From Siphonodentalium dalli (lineage: Eukaryota > Mollusca > Scaphopoda > Gadilida > Siphonodentaliidae), in contig CP136065.1 of assembly GCA_032622095.1 (NCBI GenBank), forward strand, positions 208,792,151 through 208,856,150: a stretch of DNA of 64,000 nucleotides, written 5' to 3'. This document shows, one piece after another, positions 1-10,699 of this stretch (positions are counted from its first letter, which is position 1; each line of letters starts with the position of its first letter). Both the position numbers and the translations under genes were made by a program. A model generated the notes under the pieces. It searched no databases, was not told the origin of the DNA, and saw only the letters and a program-made list of their open reading frames with translations.

Positions 1-812
1 TCGAATACGTTGGTGCGGACAATGGACATCAACATTGTTCGAAAATTATATACATGTAGTTGAAGTTTTCCCCGATGCCGACTTTGAAGGTACAGAAGAT
101 GAAGTCATAGACTCTCTGATAGACTATTTACCATGCAGCATAAAAGGTCATTTAAATAATGACAGACTATCAATTTCATAATAATTATAGAAGTACATAT
201 TTAACCTACAATTTAATATTGGACGGTCAGGATGACCAAACGATCTTGTGGGTTTGGGACGAATGCGACAACTCTGGGTAGACTGTAGCGGTATTGGCCT
301 CCTGTTTCTTTTCCGCCTACCGCGAAAGCGAGGCTTCACCTTTGTCAGCCCATCCAAGGTTATCTGGAAACCACCGAAGACGGGGTCACAGTTACCAAAG
401 CAGGTCACGGGATCCCGAACCTTCCCGAGGATGACTTCATCCGAGCATTCTGCCATTCCAGCTACGAAGTTCAAACCGACCACATATTCTCGTGTAAAAG
501 ACCATATTTTATAGGTAATTTGACTATGTATTATTAACTTGATAACGCTAACTACATTATATTGGCGATGAGGATGGCATTAAGTTCAAGGCCGCCAATC
601 CCTCAGACGTGATGGAGTAGCTAAAGACATCTCATATGCGTTCCGCAATGAGAAGCTGCTGATATTGAATCTGGTGAGGTCGACTGCCCACACATAGTAC
701 AACCTACTAGAGAGCACTGGTCGTTGGGATGCACAGCGGGCAGATACACATGTATGATGAGGTTGGCAAATACGTGCAGCAATTATATAAAAATCCGGTC
801 AAGAGTCAAGCA
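1..812. other. Anonymous sequence with short coding-like stretches
   Basis: No complete gene is recognisable. On the + strand about 60-170 reads as an acidic peptide (VEVFPDADFEGTEDEV) and about 325-500 reads as another open stretch ending near a run of stops. Both could be exons or old transposon coding. The antisense of 148-483 is also open for 111 codons, so strand is unresolved. From about 560 to 812 the + frame is broken by several stops. I see no domain I can name. Confidence 0.25.
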
Positions 813-820
813 GTCAAGAG

Positions 821-1070
821 CAAGCCTTGAAATAATATGCCTGTCATTTGCAGAATGAGGTCCCCAGAGGGTGAATTTAGTGATGCTACCCCTCTGAGCG
901 GGCTAGCATCACAAAATTCACCCTCTGGGGACCTCATTCTGCTTACACCTGAGCAGAATGAGGTTCCCAGAGGGTGAATTTGGTGATGCTAGCCTGCTAT
1001 GCGGGGTAGCATCACTAAATTCACCCTCTGGGGACCTTATTCTGCAAATGGCACACTATTTCAAAGCTTG
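821..1070. mobile_element. hAT-type hairpin MITE, dimeric form
   Basis: The 250-bp element starts CAAGCCTTGAAATA and ends in its inverse (TATTTCAAAGCTTG). It is flanked by a perfect 8-bp direct repeat GTCAAGAG at 813-820 and 1071-1078. Eight-bp duplications are typical of hAT transposons. The interior is two consecutive long hairpins, each roughly GCAGAATGAGGTcCCCAGAG...its complement, separated by about 10 bases. It has no coding capacity, so it would have been moved by a transposase supplied elsewhere. Other copies are at 8680-8937 (dimer), 23449-23597 and 60712-60862 (monomers). Family assignment rests on TSD length and terminal sequence only. Confidence 0.85.
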
Positions 1071-1078
1071 GTCAAGAG

Positions 1079-2217
1079 AGCACCAGTGAGTATAATTTGT
1101 TTATTGCCACCGACTTGGCCAAAGATTGGAGGCGTGCGAGTGGAAAATTCTTATGCACATTCACAAACCCGTCAAAAGTCAATGAACTATACGCTAGTGA
1201 CTCCTCCCATCCAGACAGTGCATTCAGCATGCACACAGGCAATCTATGCATATGTCTAATACGGGATGCCCGGCACTGCATTGGGTGGTGGGCGTTCTAT
1301 TGCGTGGGGTGTAAAGAGTTAATTTCCCCTAACGTTCTTCTCTTCCTATGTTGCGCAGGAGCGGTTGTGACGATCTTGAGAAGCAACCCTTGTTTATTTT
1401 AACTGGTATTAGATTTAGAAATTTAGATGCAAAATTAGTCTGAACTGTAGAATTATTGTCATTGATTTGTTTTCCATTAATTTCAACCATACATTTTTGT
1501 CTTGTATTTTCACTTCAATATTAGGGAGAAATACCAATAATGAGATATGAAATTAATCGTCATTGTGTCATTCTCAAGTTAATTGTGCAATAATAATTTT
1601 TTTCAGAATTATACCACAAATAGAGCAATTCAAGTGAGGGCTCAACTATTGGAAATTTGTATACAATTATTCAAAAGAATAAAATCACAATGGCACCACT
1701 TCTAGTACCCGAGGCAGCAGACAGTGAACTCACGTTCGGGAGATTCCAGGACATAGTCCATTATGAACTAAGTGACAAGGGCTCAAATCGAAGAAGAGAA
1801 GATGCATGATGATACAGTATATTGTTTCAATGAGTATCAACGTTAAATGTTCATTGCTCTGGAAATTTTTGCATTCAGGCACTAACAGTCTGGTTATCAT
1901 GCATGACATACGGAGCGGGAGTCACATGTATGTGTCGTCCACAGGCATTTTGTGGTAGGTACCAGCCTGATTGTCACTCACAAACACTCTACACATGTGA
2001 ACCATTAAATTAGGATATGAGCCAAGTTATGATATATGTTGTGTAACTCTGATGCAGGTACCTATTTTGAGGTGTCAAACTACGTAATGTTTCGTAGTTT
2101 ATAACTTTTGTGATGCTAAATTTGGCTGCTACAGCGGAAATTGGAAACTTATTTTTCTAACAATTTTTGAAAAACTATTTAATTAGAGGACCTCTTCTGC
2201 CATGGCTTCTTTACCTC
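1079..2217 (+). other. Anonymous interval with weak exon-like pieces
   Basis: An open + frame at 1097-1402 starts with a plausible coding stretch (IATDLAKDWRRASGKFLCTF) but then becomes cysteine-rich and unconvincing. At about 1600-1607 a pyrimidine run ending in CAG looks like a splice acceptor. Downstream lies a 39-codon ORF at 1690-1809 beginning MAPLLVPEAADSEL and ending DKGSNRRREDA. I recognise no family. The remainder to 2217 is AT-rich with no supported feature. Confidence 0.2.
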
Positions 2218-3835
2218 AAATTTACTCCATAAGTATTCCTAAGGACAAATATTTTTACTAATTTACATTCTCCTGGTCTGTTTTGTACTTATGCTATACT
2301 AACCTATACTAAATACTAAAAGTTAAAACATTGTGATTGTCACTGTCACTTACAATTGGATCGGCAGAATCTACATCACACACTATCAAGGCACAGTGTC
2401 ATCCACCAATTACTGATGAGTCAACCGTCGTATAGAATGATCACACAAGGTCAAGATAAATATTTCAAATTCTCAAGTGGGTATCAATGATATGATGGAT
2501 CAAGCAAAATGTTTGATCGAGAAGAGGAACACAACAAAATCTCCTGACTATATTCCTCAGGCTAAAATAAAATAAAAGTCAGAATCAGAAATATACTCTT
2601 GATAAGAAAGAAATCGTAACGAAATTTCAAGGTTTGAAGCAGGATGGAAAACTAGAAGAGTCTAGGGGTGCGAGATATCACCGGTGCACCGGTGTATCGC
2701 GAATCAGAGTTCTACGATACACGCACCGGTTCCATAGCCAAGAAATCGCGCATCGCGATACACAATTTTGTTTATCTATTATCCATTATTCGTTCTTTAA
2801 AATTGCTATACATGTATTCACCATGGGGGGGGGGGGGTCGGAAAAAAAGTGCCATGACAGTAGGCTGAATTTTTTTTTCCCCGCCTCTTGGGTACCACCC
2901 CCCTATTTGAAGGAATTTTTTTTCCAATTTCATGTGGGGTACCCACCCCCTTTTTACTTCCAAATCCAGTGGGTGAAAAACAAAATTCGGGCACGTATGC
3001 CGGGGTGGGTGGGTGGTCAAAGCCACCATCAAGCAATTTTTTCGGCAACTAAGAAAAAAATTTCCTGCTTGTTTTTTTAGTGTTTTGGCAATGAGTTGGG
3101 CTTCAAAACCACATTGAATGAGAGAAATAATGTAATTCTAACTGGTAAACTGACTGCAGGCAGTTATCGTGTTGTATTTTGTTGCAAATTTTGAAATCCA
3201 AGATGGCCACTGGCAGCCATGTTTTTTTGGTCGAATGACCTCAAAATGACTCATTCCTATTTACATGTCCATGTTAACATCCATGATAAATAGTATGCAT
3301 AGAAATTCATATACATCTGTTTACAGTGAATTTCCCCCCGCAAATCTCTGTTTTAGTGTTAAAAGGGGAGGTGGGTGTCAAAAAATGGTCCGAAAAAACA
3401 GCCGAAAACGAAAAAAAAAAATTCCTTCAAAAGCCCTGATCTTTCCAAGATCCCGTTCCATTGTTCCTTCAAAAGCCCTGATCTTTCCAAGATCACGTTC
3501 CATTGTTCCTTCAAAAGCCCTGATCTTTCCAAGATCACGTTCCATGGTTCCTTCAAACACCTTGGTCTTCCATGATCGATCCGGCTCCATTGTTCCTTCA
3601 AAAGCTCTCGATTTCCCCATATCCTGCTGCGAGGCATGTCTTCGTCTCCGAGATTCCCTATGAAATCACTTCTCATTTAATCACAGAATCCGTCTTTTAC
3701 ACTCCAGAACAGAACAGCGCACATGCAACATCACAGACATCTTTAAAGTTACGCTATTCCCATCCGTTCCATGCATAGTTCAAACCAGTTGGAACGTCGA
3801 CAAATGCGCGCACTGATTGATGCGAGATAACTCTA
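2218..3835. repeat. 1.6-kb duplicated unit, copy 1
   Basis: This block is repeated at 4111-5737 in the same orientation with an offset of about 1893 bases. It contains in order an AT-rich lead, a segment with the palindrome-like word CACCGGTGCACCGGTG, a 13-base G run near 2824, a partial unit resembling the pearl core repeat (AAATCCAAGATGGCC near 3197), and a 42-bp minisatellite. The two copies differ by small indels in the homopolymers and by scattered substitutions. No gene is supported inside it: open frames here run on several strands at once and follow from repeat structure. Confidence 0.85.
3424..3600. repeat. 42-bp minisatellite, about 4 units (copy 1)
   Basis: The unit is CCTTCAAAAGCCCTGATCTT followed by TCCAAGATCACGTTCCATTG and TT, repeated about four times. 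The last unit is diverged (CACCTTGGTCTTCCATGATC). Because 42 is divisible by three, the array is open in several frames on both strands, which produces spurious long ORFs. Matching array at 5327-5500. Confidence 0.85.
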
Positions 3836-3887
3836 AAGAAATCAATAACACGAGGCAAAAATATGGATGTATTTATTCATTTTACAG

Positions 3888-4154
3888 GAAAGAAACACAA
3901 TTGCAGACGCAGTTCGAAATTCCGAGTACGAGAAGGCAATAAAAGGAATGCTGAAACACTCCGCAGTAAAACTGACATTTATGAAAATCATGGGTTCTTT
4001 AATAAGGGAGGAGGTCAAGGCGGTGTCCCTGGCGCCAGAGAAGATCATTTTCAGCAAAGAGTTAAATTTGGGTACTCTAAAGGAGTTCTCATGGGATAAG
4101 CTTCTCGACCAAATTTACTCCATATGTATTCCTAAGGACAAATATTTTTACTAA
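3888..4154 (+). CDS. Candidate terminal exon of an unrecognised gene
   Basis: A TTTTACAG acceptor ends at 3887 and is followed by a clean open frame starting ERNTIADAVRNSEYEKAIKG and continuing through KHSAVKLTFMKIMGSLIREE and KAVSLAPEKIIFSKELNLG to a stop at 4154. Codon use and the amphipathic Lys/Glu/Leu pattern look like real protein. The last 15 codons (IYSICIPKDKYFY) lie inside the second 1.6-kb repeat unit, so the repeat begins inside this exon or the exon's 3' end has been captured by it. It occupies the only non-duplicated gap between the two units. I do not recognise the family; it could equally be an old transposon exon. Confidence 0.35.
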   Translation, partial: ERNTIADAVRNSEYEKAIKGMLKHSAVKLTFMKIMGSLIREEVKAVSLAPEKIIFSKELNLGTLKEFSWDKLLDQIYSICIPKDKYFY

Positions 4155-5737
4155 TTTACATTCTCCTGGTCTGTTTTGTACTTATGCTATACTAACCTAT
4201 ACTAAATACTAAAAGTTAAAACATTGTGATTGTCACTGTCACTAGTGTCAGACAATTGGATCGGCAGAATCTACATCACACACTATCAAGGCACAGTGTC
4301 ATCCACCAATTACTGATGAGTCAACCGTCGTATAGAATGATCACACAAGGTCAAGATAAATATTTCAAATTCTCAAGTGGGTATCAATGATATGATGGAT
4401 CATGCAAAATGTTTGATCGAGAAGAGGAACACAACAAAATCTCCTGACTATATTCCTCAGGCTAAAATAAAATCAAGTCAGAATCAGAAATATACTCTTG
4501 ATAAGAAGAAAGAAATCATAACGAAATTTCAAGGTTTGAAGCAGGATGGAAAACTAGAAGAGTCTAGGGGTGCGAGATATCACCGGTGCACCGGCGTATC
4601 GCGAATCAGAGTTCTACGATACACGCACCGGTTCCATAGCCAAGAAATCGCGCATCGCGATACACAATTTTGTTTATCTATTATCCATTATTCGTTCTTT
4701 AAAATTGCTATATTCACCATGGGGGGGGGGGGGGGTCGGAAAAAAAGTGCCATGACAGTAGGCTGAATTTTTTCCGCCTCTTGGGTACCCACCACCCCCC
4801 TATTTGAAGGAATTTTTTTCCAATTTCATGCGGGGTACCCACCTCCTTTTTACTTCCAAATCCAGTGGGTGGAAAAAAAAAAAAAATCGGGCACGTATGC
4901 CGGGGTGGGTGGGTGGTCAAAGCCACCAACAAGCAATTTTTTCTGCAACTAAGAAAAAGATTTCCTGCTTGTTTTTTTAGTGTTTTGGCAATGAGTTGGG
5001 CTTCAAAACCACTTTGAATGAGAGAAATAATGTAATTCTAACTGGTAAACTGACTGCAGGCAGTTATCGTGTTGTATTTTGTTGCAAATTTTGAAATCCA
5101 AGATGGCCAATGGCAGCCATGTTTTTTTGGCCGAATGACCTCAAAATGACTCATTCCTATTTACATGTCCATGTTAACATCCATGATAAATAGTATGCAC
5201 AGAAATTCATATACATCTGTTTACAGTGAATTTCCCCCCGCAAATCTCTGTTTTAGTGTTAAAAGGGGGGGTGGGTGTCAAAAAATGGTCCGAAAAAACT
5301 GCCGAAAACAGAAAGAAAAAATTTTTCCTTCAAAAACCCTGATCTTTCCAAGATCCCGTTCCATTGTTCCTTCAAAAGCCCTGATCTTTCCAAGATCACG
5401 TTCCATTGTTCCTTCAAAACCCCTGATCTTTCCAAGATCCCGTTCCATGGTTCCTTCAAACGCCTTGGTCTTCCATGATCGATCCGGCTCCATTGTTCCT
5501 TCAAAAGCTCTCGATTTCCCCATATCCTGCTGCGATGCATGTCTTCGTCTCCGACATTCCCTATGAAATCACTTCTCATTTAATCACAGAATCCGTCTTT
5601 TACACTCCAGAACAGAACAGCGCACATGCAACATCACAGACATCTTTAAAGTTACGCTATTCCCATCCGTTCCGTGCATAGTTCAAACCAGTTGGAACGT
5701 CGACAAATGCGCGCACTGATTCATGCGAGATAACTCT
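4111..5737. repeat. 1.6-kb duplicated unit, copy 2
   Basis: Direct repeat of 2218-3835, with a longer G run (about 4721-4735) and an added short segment (ACTAGTGTCAGA region near 4242). It ends where copy 1 ends, at GCGAGATAACTCTA. Sequence after 5737 is unrelated to what follows copy 1, so the repeat edges are sharp. Confidence 0.85.
5327..5500. repeat. 42-bp minisatellite (copy 2)
   Basis: Same unit and same number of units as the array at 3424-3600, with a few substitutions such as AAAACCCC for AAAGCCCT. The unit number is unchanged since duplication of the surrounding block. Confidence 0.8.
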
Positions 5738-6142
5738 ATATGAAATCGCTCAACTGCAAAGTGCTACGCTAACTCGCCGGCTGATTCATGCGAGATAACT
5801 TTGTGATGAATAGTTTTCATTAAAGGGACGGTCCATTTATTAATTGGCCAATATTGCCATGATTGAGATATCTACTCATCCATGTAATGTCTTCAGCCAG
5901 CATTATTTACACAAACTCAACCGTCACTTATACAGATGGCTAACTACAGTACATTAATTTAAACTCGCCAGCATTGTCTTGGACATTAAGGTTGGGTCTT
6001 CATCTACAAAAACCTCTCTACCTCACTCAAGCTCAATAGTTGTTATTGGTGCTCCTTCACGAGTACAGATTACACCAGTTCGGCAGTTGTTTTAATAAAT
6101 AAAGCCAGATTCACCCTTCATAAACATACAAATCTAGATGAG
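5738..6142. other. Gene-free interval upstream of the zinc-finger ORF
   Basis: No coding, RNA or repeat feature is seen apart from a short echo of the repeat word TGATTCATGCGAGATAAC near 5782. The interval could hold promoter and 5' UTR for the ORF at 6143, but I see no convincing TATA or initiator. Confidence 0.3.
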
Positions 6143-6961
6143 TTGATGATGAAACAGCAGCAAACACATATAAAATTCTCTAGACCCGTGAATATGACCA
6201 CTCAAAATGGCCTTCTTGTCTTCACCAGGAACATGTCTAAACCAGAGCTATTCAGTTGCCACCTATGCACAGAAATGTTTATAGCAGAAGACCTGCTCAA
6301 GAGACACCTGGAAAACAAATCACATAGGCGTCTGTCAGTGGTATGCATTTTCTGCAATGACAAGCAAAAGAGCTACAGCCGGATCAGTGACTTGAAGGCC
6401 CACGTACAAGATCGCCATAAGGAGAGTTACTCAAGACACAGCAAGCTTTTAACTGAGAGGAAAGGTTTATACCTAGCACTTTATCCGGGCGACTACAAAT
6501 ACCTCAAAGGATCTCCACCAAGTCAAGACGAAACTCTTAAAGATCTGGTTCTAGGGTGGCTGGCCAATACACCAGCGAAATACAGAAGTCGAAGTAGAGC
6601 GGATTGGCTGCGTGGGTGGGAGGAGTCGCCACTTATCACAAAGAGAGTATCTGCAAGACCTAAATCCATCATCGTCACACCTGCAAACAAGATCTCCACA
6701 ACCAATAATAATGTAGCTTCTTCTAAAACAACGACTGCCACCTCCTCTTTGAAACCAACTACCATAGCATCAACTATTTATATTGCTTCTTCTAAACCAA
6801 CAGCGACTGCCACCTCCTCTTCGAAACCGACTACAACTACCATAGCACCAACTACAAAGACTACATTCGTAACCAAATTCTCGCCATTAATTTCTATAGA
6901 AGAAGAAACCAAATATAAACCCGAGTCGGAGGTTAAACTTTATAAAAGGCAAAAGTATTAA
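6143..6961 (+). CDS. C2H2-type zinc-finger protein, 272 aa
   Basis: A single uninterrupted ORF. Residues about 37-62 form a C-x2-C-x12-H-x5-H finger (CHLCTEMF...HLENKSH). A second finger-like motif, C-x2-C-x15-H-x4-H (CIFCNDKQKS...HVQDRH), follows directly. A basic middle region (YLALYPGDYKYLKG, then KYRSRSRADWLRGWEES) is followed by a Thr/Ser/Ala/Lys-Pro-rich low-complexity tail (ASSKPT repeats) and a charged C-terminus. Two fingers suggest nucleic-acid binding, but the family is not recognised. Three Met codons at the start leave the true start open. It may be an intronless host gene or an accessory ORF of a retroelement, since a promoter-like repeat block lies about 800 bp downstream. Confidence 0.6.
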   Translation: MMMKQQQTHIKFSRPVNMTTQNGLLVFTRNMSKPELFSCHLCTEMFIAEDLLKRHLENKSHRRLSVVCIFCNDKQKSYSRISDLKAHVQDRHKESYSRHSKLLTERKGLYLALYPGDYKYLKGSPPSQDETLKDLVLGWLANTPAKYRSRSRADWLRGWEESPLITKRVSARPKSIIVTPANKISTTNNNVASSKTTTATSSLKPTTIASTIYIASSKPTATATSSSKPTTTTIAPTTKTTFVTKFSPLISIEEETKYKPESEVKLYKRQKY

Positions 6962-7730
6962 TTTCAAATCAGCACAATTCATTCCCATATACCAGTACAT
7001 TCTGCATAGATCATGTTTCACTCATATTAAAGCATAATTTTCATTCAGACCATGTGATTGCTTGTCACCCATTTTTCGTATCAGCGAATTTGTCCTCATC
7101 TATTTTCATCATCGCGATCAAATTACAAACATCAAACTCATTGTACTTCGTTTAAACCATTTACCTTCAATTCACGCTGCCACATCGTCATAACCGCGCT
7201 CATTCATTTCATCTCATGATTCGTAAATTGAATGTTTATTCCGGATTTTCATCAGAATATTGTGATACACACGTTTTACATTTTCGCTCATCGTCATGTT
7301 TATATCACGTGATACAAATCATTATAGCACGTTCTGTGGAACTAACTTCTACGGAAAGCCATTCAATCTACTCTTATATATAACTCAAATTAACCTTAAA
7401 CTCATTGGGAGTTATTCAGTTACATTGCTTAGTATTTCTAGTCATACTATTTCGTGCAATTGGGGCATTTTTCTGCTATTTATTCACTCTCAAGGCGAAG
7501 CATCAAGACTCTTCTAGTAATATATATTCATACGCTCTATCGCCTGCGAAAGTTGGAATAGCGGGAGAATTCTTAGATTTCACACAATAGTATATTATAC
7601 GCTTCCCCACCCACTTTAGATATTATTCAACATAAATTCATATTAATAATTGTTTATTATAAGGCTGCGTGGCGTAGCAGAAAGATCTATATTTCTTTGC
7701 ATCAAATTCGTGAATTGGTTAACTTTCTGC
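6962..7730. other. AT-rich interval without a supported gene
   Basis: The 3' flank of the zinc-finger ORF. Short open frames at 7296-7517 and 7405-7590 overlap in different frames and lack family motifs. Nothing else is seen. Confidence 0.3.
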
Positions 7731-7863
7731 GACGTCATTGGCTTTCAGGAATTTTGGCGTTCCATTAATTGGCTCACAGGAATTTCTGACGTCCTTAACG
7801 TTTGGTCCTCAGGAATTCTGTCAGTCCATTTATTGGCTCTCAGGAATTCTCTCAGTATATAAG
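7731..7863 (+). promoter_or_regulatory. Promoter-like block: about 32-bp repeats and a TATA box
   Basis: Four imperfect tandem units of about 32 bp each carry the word TTGGCT-C-CAGGAATT, spaced regularly, with the first unit starting GACGTCATTGG. They end directly at TATATAAG (7856-7863). About 30 bases later the sequence reads GTCAGTGTCACTCG, a plausible initiation region. Repeated upstream elements running into a TATA box suggest an enhancer/promoter, possibly the U3 part of an LTR. A polyadenylation hexamer AATAAA follows at 8347-8352. No matching second LTR was found in the window. Confidence 0.35.
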
Positions 7864-8491
7864 TCGCGTTGTTCCTAACGTCAGTGTCACTCGTAATTCA
7901 ACCTTTACGCTTAACGTTTCATAAATATACTTCATCTAGCCTCCTAACAGTTAGTACTTAGAACTTTCTAAGTCCGAACCAACATCAATATTTCCACTTA
8001 GGAAATTTCTGCATCGTCCAACTACGGCATTTATATCCGGAACTTTCTAAGTCCAACCACAAGGTTTGACATCCCGTGTAAAGATACATTCCACATGGCT
8101 CTTCATTATTCGTTGTTAAATCCCAGCTTTATACACAGTCATAGTATATAAAGTCCGCACCAGACTCTTTCATTGACTGTACTGATTATCCGTGAATCCA
8201 GGTCATTGCCTATCGGGAACAACACGTCTATAGGCCTAGTGCAAATAGTGTAATATTATATATTTATATTATTTATTAGCCAACTGCTGTGATATCATCA
8301 ACTCACCACATATAAAGAATGATACAAAAATGTACATATTGTAAAGAATAAATTTCATCAACTTCAACTCAATTCTCAGTTGTTGACCCAACCCCTGGAC
8401 TCACTCGGTAAAATCGAGCGAGGCCTTTGGTGAATACCCAAGTTGAGCTATACCCATCCTGACGAACGTCATCCTACCCGAGGTGTACTAC
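7864..8491. other. Downstream of promoter-like block; possible LTR R/U5-like stretch
   Basis: No open frame of note. It contains the repeated word AACTTTCTAAGTCC (near 7962 and 8041) and AATAAA at 8347. It runs to the left breakpoint of the large duplication at 8492. An LTR interpretation would need a partner LTR outside the window. Confidence 0.25.
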
Positions 8492-8545
8492 AGTATAGAT
8501 AATGGCAGCCAACGCAGTCTCAATAATATTATAGCACCTTCGAAG

Positions 8546-9593
8546 ACTTGCGTAATATAGTGGGCATTGGTGGGGAAGATCATACATTACAGGGAACAGG
8601 TAGGTGACATTGAGGATGTCAAAACATTGTCCAAGATACTCTTCCCCCCAACTGTGTGCCCAAATTCAAGGGTCATTTGCAAGCCTTGAAATAGTGTGTC
8701 TGTCATTTGCAGAATGAGGTCCCCAGAGGGTGAATTTAGTGATGCTACCCCACATAGCGGGCTAGCATCACCAAATTCACCCTCTGGGGACCTCATTCTG
8801 CTTTAAATACACCTCAGCAGAATGAGGTTCCAAGAGGGTGAATTTGGTGATGCTAGCCCGCTAAGCGGGTAGCATCACTAAATTCACCCTCTGGGGACCT
8901 CATTCTGCAAATGACAGACACCCTATTTCAAGGCTTGGTCATTTGACTTTAGCCCAGCCATGGAGAGGCTGGATTACTCTCTCTCTCTGAGGAGGAGTTT
9001 GAAGAACCAAAGATGTCCAACTCTCCGGTCATTACAAAAGGTATGAATGATAACTGGAAGGGTAAGGTAAATAGGGTCTCAGAGCAAGAAAAGAAAGATT
9101 TGTTGGCAAACATAAGCATTGATGCAAAAGAGACCGAGCAAGAGAGAGAGGCAAAGAGACAGCAGCAAAGAGAAGATAGAGACAATCGACCAAGAGATCT
9201 CAAACACGAAGAAAAGATTGGCTTGAAAAAGTAAATAGAGAATGTAAATAACTAAACGATCGAAAGAGACAAGCTGAAAGGGAACGCGAACAGGAGAGAG
9301 AAGATCGACAAAGAGAAGAAAATATAGAACGCGAATGGCTGCTGTGACATTCTTCAACGTATCTCAAAAAAGGGCATTGCAAGCCGTACCTTCTTCCCGT
9401 CTTTTGTTGGAAACGGATTCCCCCTACTTTGGCCAACCTTGGGGGAGCAGAAATCAGTAGTCCTGCTTATATTGGAAATGTTGCGCAGGTCGTCTCAGAC
9501 ATCAGGAATGAAACTCTTCAGGACGTCTTGCAAGCAACTATCCTGAATACTAGCCGGTTTTACGGAACACCTGTTCCGGGGAACTTTCTTTAA
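8546..9593 (+). pseudogene. HhH / coiled-coil / TatD-C-terminal remnant, copy A
   Basis: Three pieces lie in order. (1) A helix-hairpin-helix-like segment near 8549-8620; in copy B it reads LRNIVGIGEKSAGKIIHYRE, and here about 11 bases of it are deleted. (2) An acidic then highly charged coiled-coil segment (MERLDYSLSEEEFEEPK, then QEKKDLLANISIDAKETEQE and RQQQREDRDNRPRD), interrupted at 8680-8937 by a MITE just upstream. (3) The C-terminal part of a TatD-type hydrolase (RLLLETDSPYFGQPWG, then ISSPAYIGNVAQVVSDIRNE and LQDVLQATILNTSRFYG), with a one-base frame change at the G run near 9440. Stops and frameshifts make it non-functional. The middle of the TatD domain is missing. Confidence 0.6.
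8680..8937. mobile_element. hAT-type hairpin MITE, dimeric form, copy-A-specific
   Basis: Starts CAAGCCTTGAAATAGTG and ends CTATTTCAAGGCTTG, with 8-bp duplications GTCATTTG at 8672-8679 and 8938-8945. Copy B has an empty site at the matching place (CAAGGATCAATTGACTTTAG near 27733), so this insertion happened after the large duplication or was lost cleanly from B. It consists of two hairpins back to back, as at 821-1070. Confidence 0.9.
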
Positions 9594-10399
9594 TCGTCTC
9601 TCCCTCAGTCGGGACCAACTGCCGCAGAGGCGTCACTTTTTGTATTATATTGTAATGATTCAACTAGCAGTTACCCATGAAGTAATCATCATTTCTGTTT
9701 TTGTCAAGAGAATTGATTGGTACAACACTGGGCACAGTGTCAAATTTTTGAGTATTCTTCCATGTATTCCCAGCAGGTTCACTACACAATTTAGAGGTGA
9801 AGAAGTAATAACAGGTTTCTATATTCATATTTAAGACACAGTTTATTCTATATAATAGCACAATTCATGATAAGGCAAGATGTCAGCCGAAATACGTGTG
9901 TTCTTGTTCGTGGTCACATAACGGACACATATTCTATTTAAAACAATAGTTTATTCTATCACATTAATTCATGGTAAAGTCATAATCAATGGTAATTTCA
10001 ACATGTCAGCCAAAGTGCGTCTTTCTTGTTCAGTGTCCAGTTCTGTTCTAAAGTAATAAAAGGAATCTATACTCTTTATATAACATGGTCGATAAAGTAA
10101 TAATAGGACATTGTATTTTCTATTTAACATAGTTCATTATAATAGCAAGAATGGTAAAGCAAGATGTCAGCCAAATAGGTCTTGTTTGGTCAGTGGTCAG
10201 TTGTGTTTTGTTATACTGGGTAGCTGCGATTTTATAAATATGTTGTTATGGGTCTTGTCTGGTCTGGCCCGAGGAACTATTGTAGATGCGAGTTACTCGT
10301 TCTGCTGGTCCTCCTTTGTATTGAGTTTGTCATCCTCGCTGGGAAGAAATCTTCATTCTCCTCGTCTTTGACAGCCATGCCAAACCAGATGCCGGCCTG
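9594..10399. other. Anonymous interval shared with copy B
   Basis: AT-rich and conserved in copy B (28484-29240), with repeated words such as AGATGTCAGCC and GGTAAAG every 100-150 bp, which suggests old degenerate tandem repeats. Small open frames on both strands (9640-9834 and its antisense) are equally conserved and carry no motif, so I do not call a gene. Confidence 0.3.
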
Positions 10400-10699
10400 A
10401 AGGCGAGGCGCTCGTTCCATATATCCTTTGTATAATGCACTCAAGAGAGGAAATTGCTCCACAACGATCTTGGGTAACGAGGTCGCCCGACCCAGGCTGA
10501 TACGAGAAAGGAACCCCCATGAAGACTCCCTAGTCTGATGTACTGGTTCCATATCTCGTCTTTGTCACCGTAATCCGTCCGAACCAAGATCGATACGAGG
10601 AAAGAACCTCAATGAAGACTCCCTGTCTGATGTACTGGTTCCATATATCGTCTTTGTCACCGTAATCCGTCCGAACCAAGATCGCCATACTGCAACCCG
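10400..10699. repeat. About 92-bp tandem repeat, 2-3 units
   Basis: Units contain GATACGAGGAAAGAACC, then AATGAAGACTCCCTGTCTGA, then GTACTGGTTCCATATATCGT, then CTTTGTCACCGTAATCCGTC. They repeat with a period of about 92 bp. Diverged members recur at 12560-12740 and in copy B (29350-29545 and 31050-31190). No protein reading is preferred. Confidence 0.6.

Noticed and set aside
2690-2710. CACCGGTGCACCGGTG palindrome as an operator or restriction-type target
   Set aside because: It is part of the duplicated 1.6-kb unit with no gene nearby to regulate. No functional claim can be supported.
3265-3676. Overlapping ORFs of 66-132 codons on both strands (and again at 5165-5579) that could be read as repeat proteins
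   Set aside because: They all run through the 42-bp minisatellite, whose length divisible by three keeps several frames open at once. Non-repeat flanks of the ORFs show no protein features.
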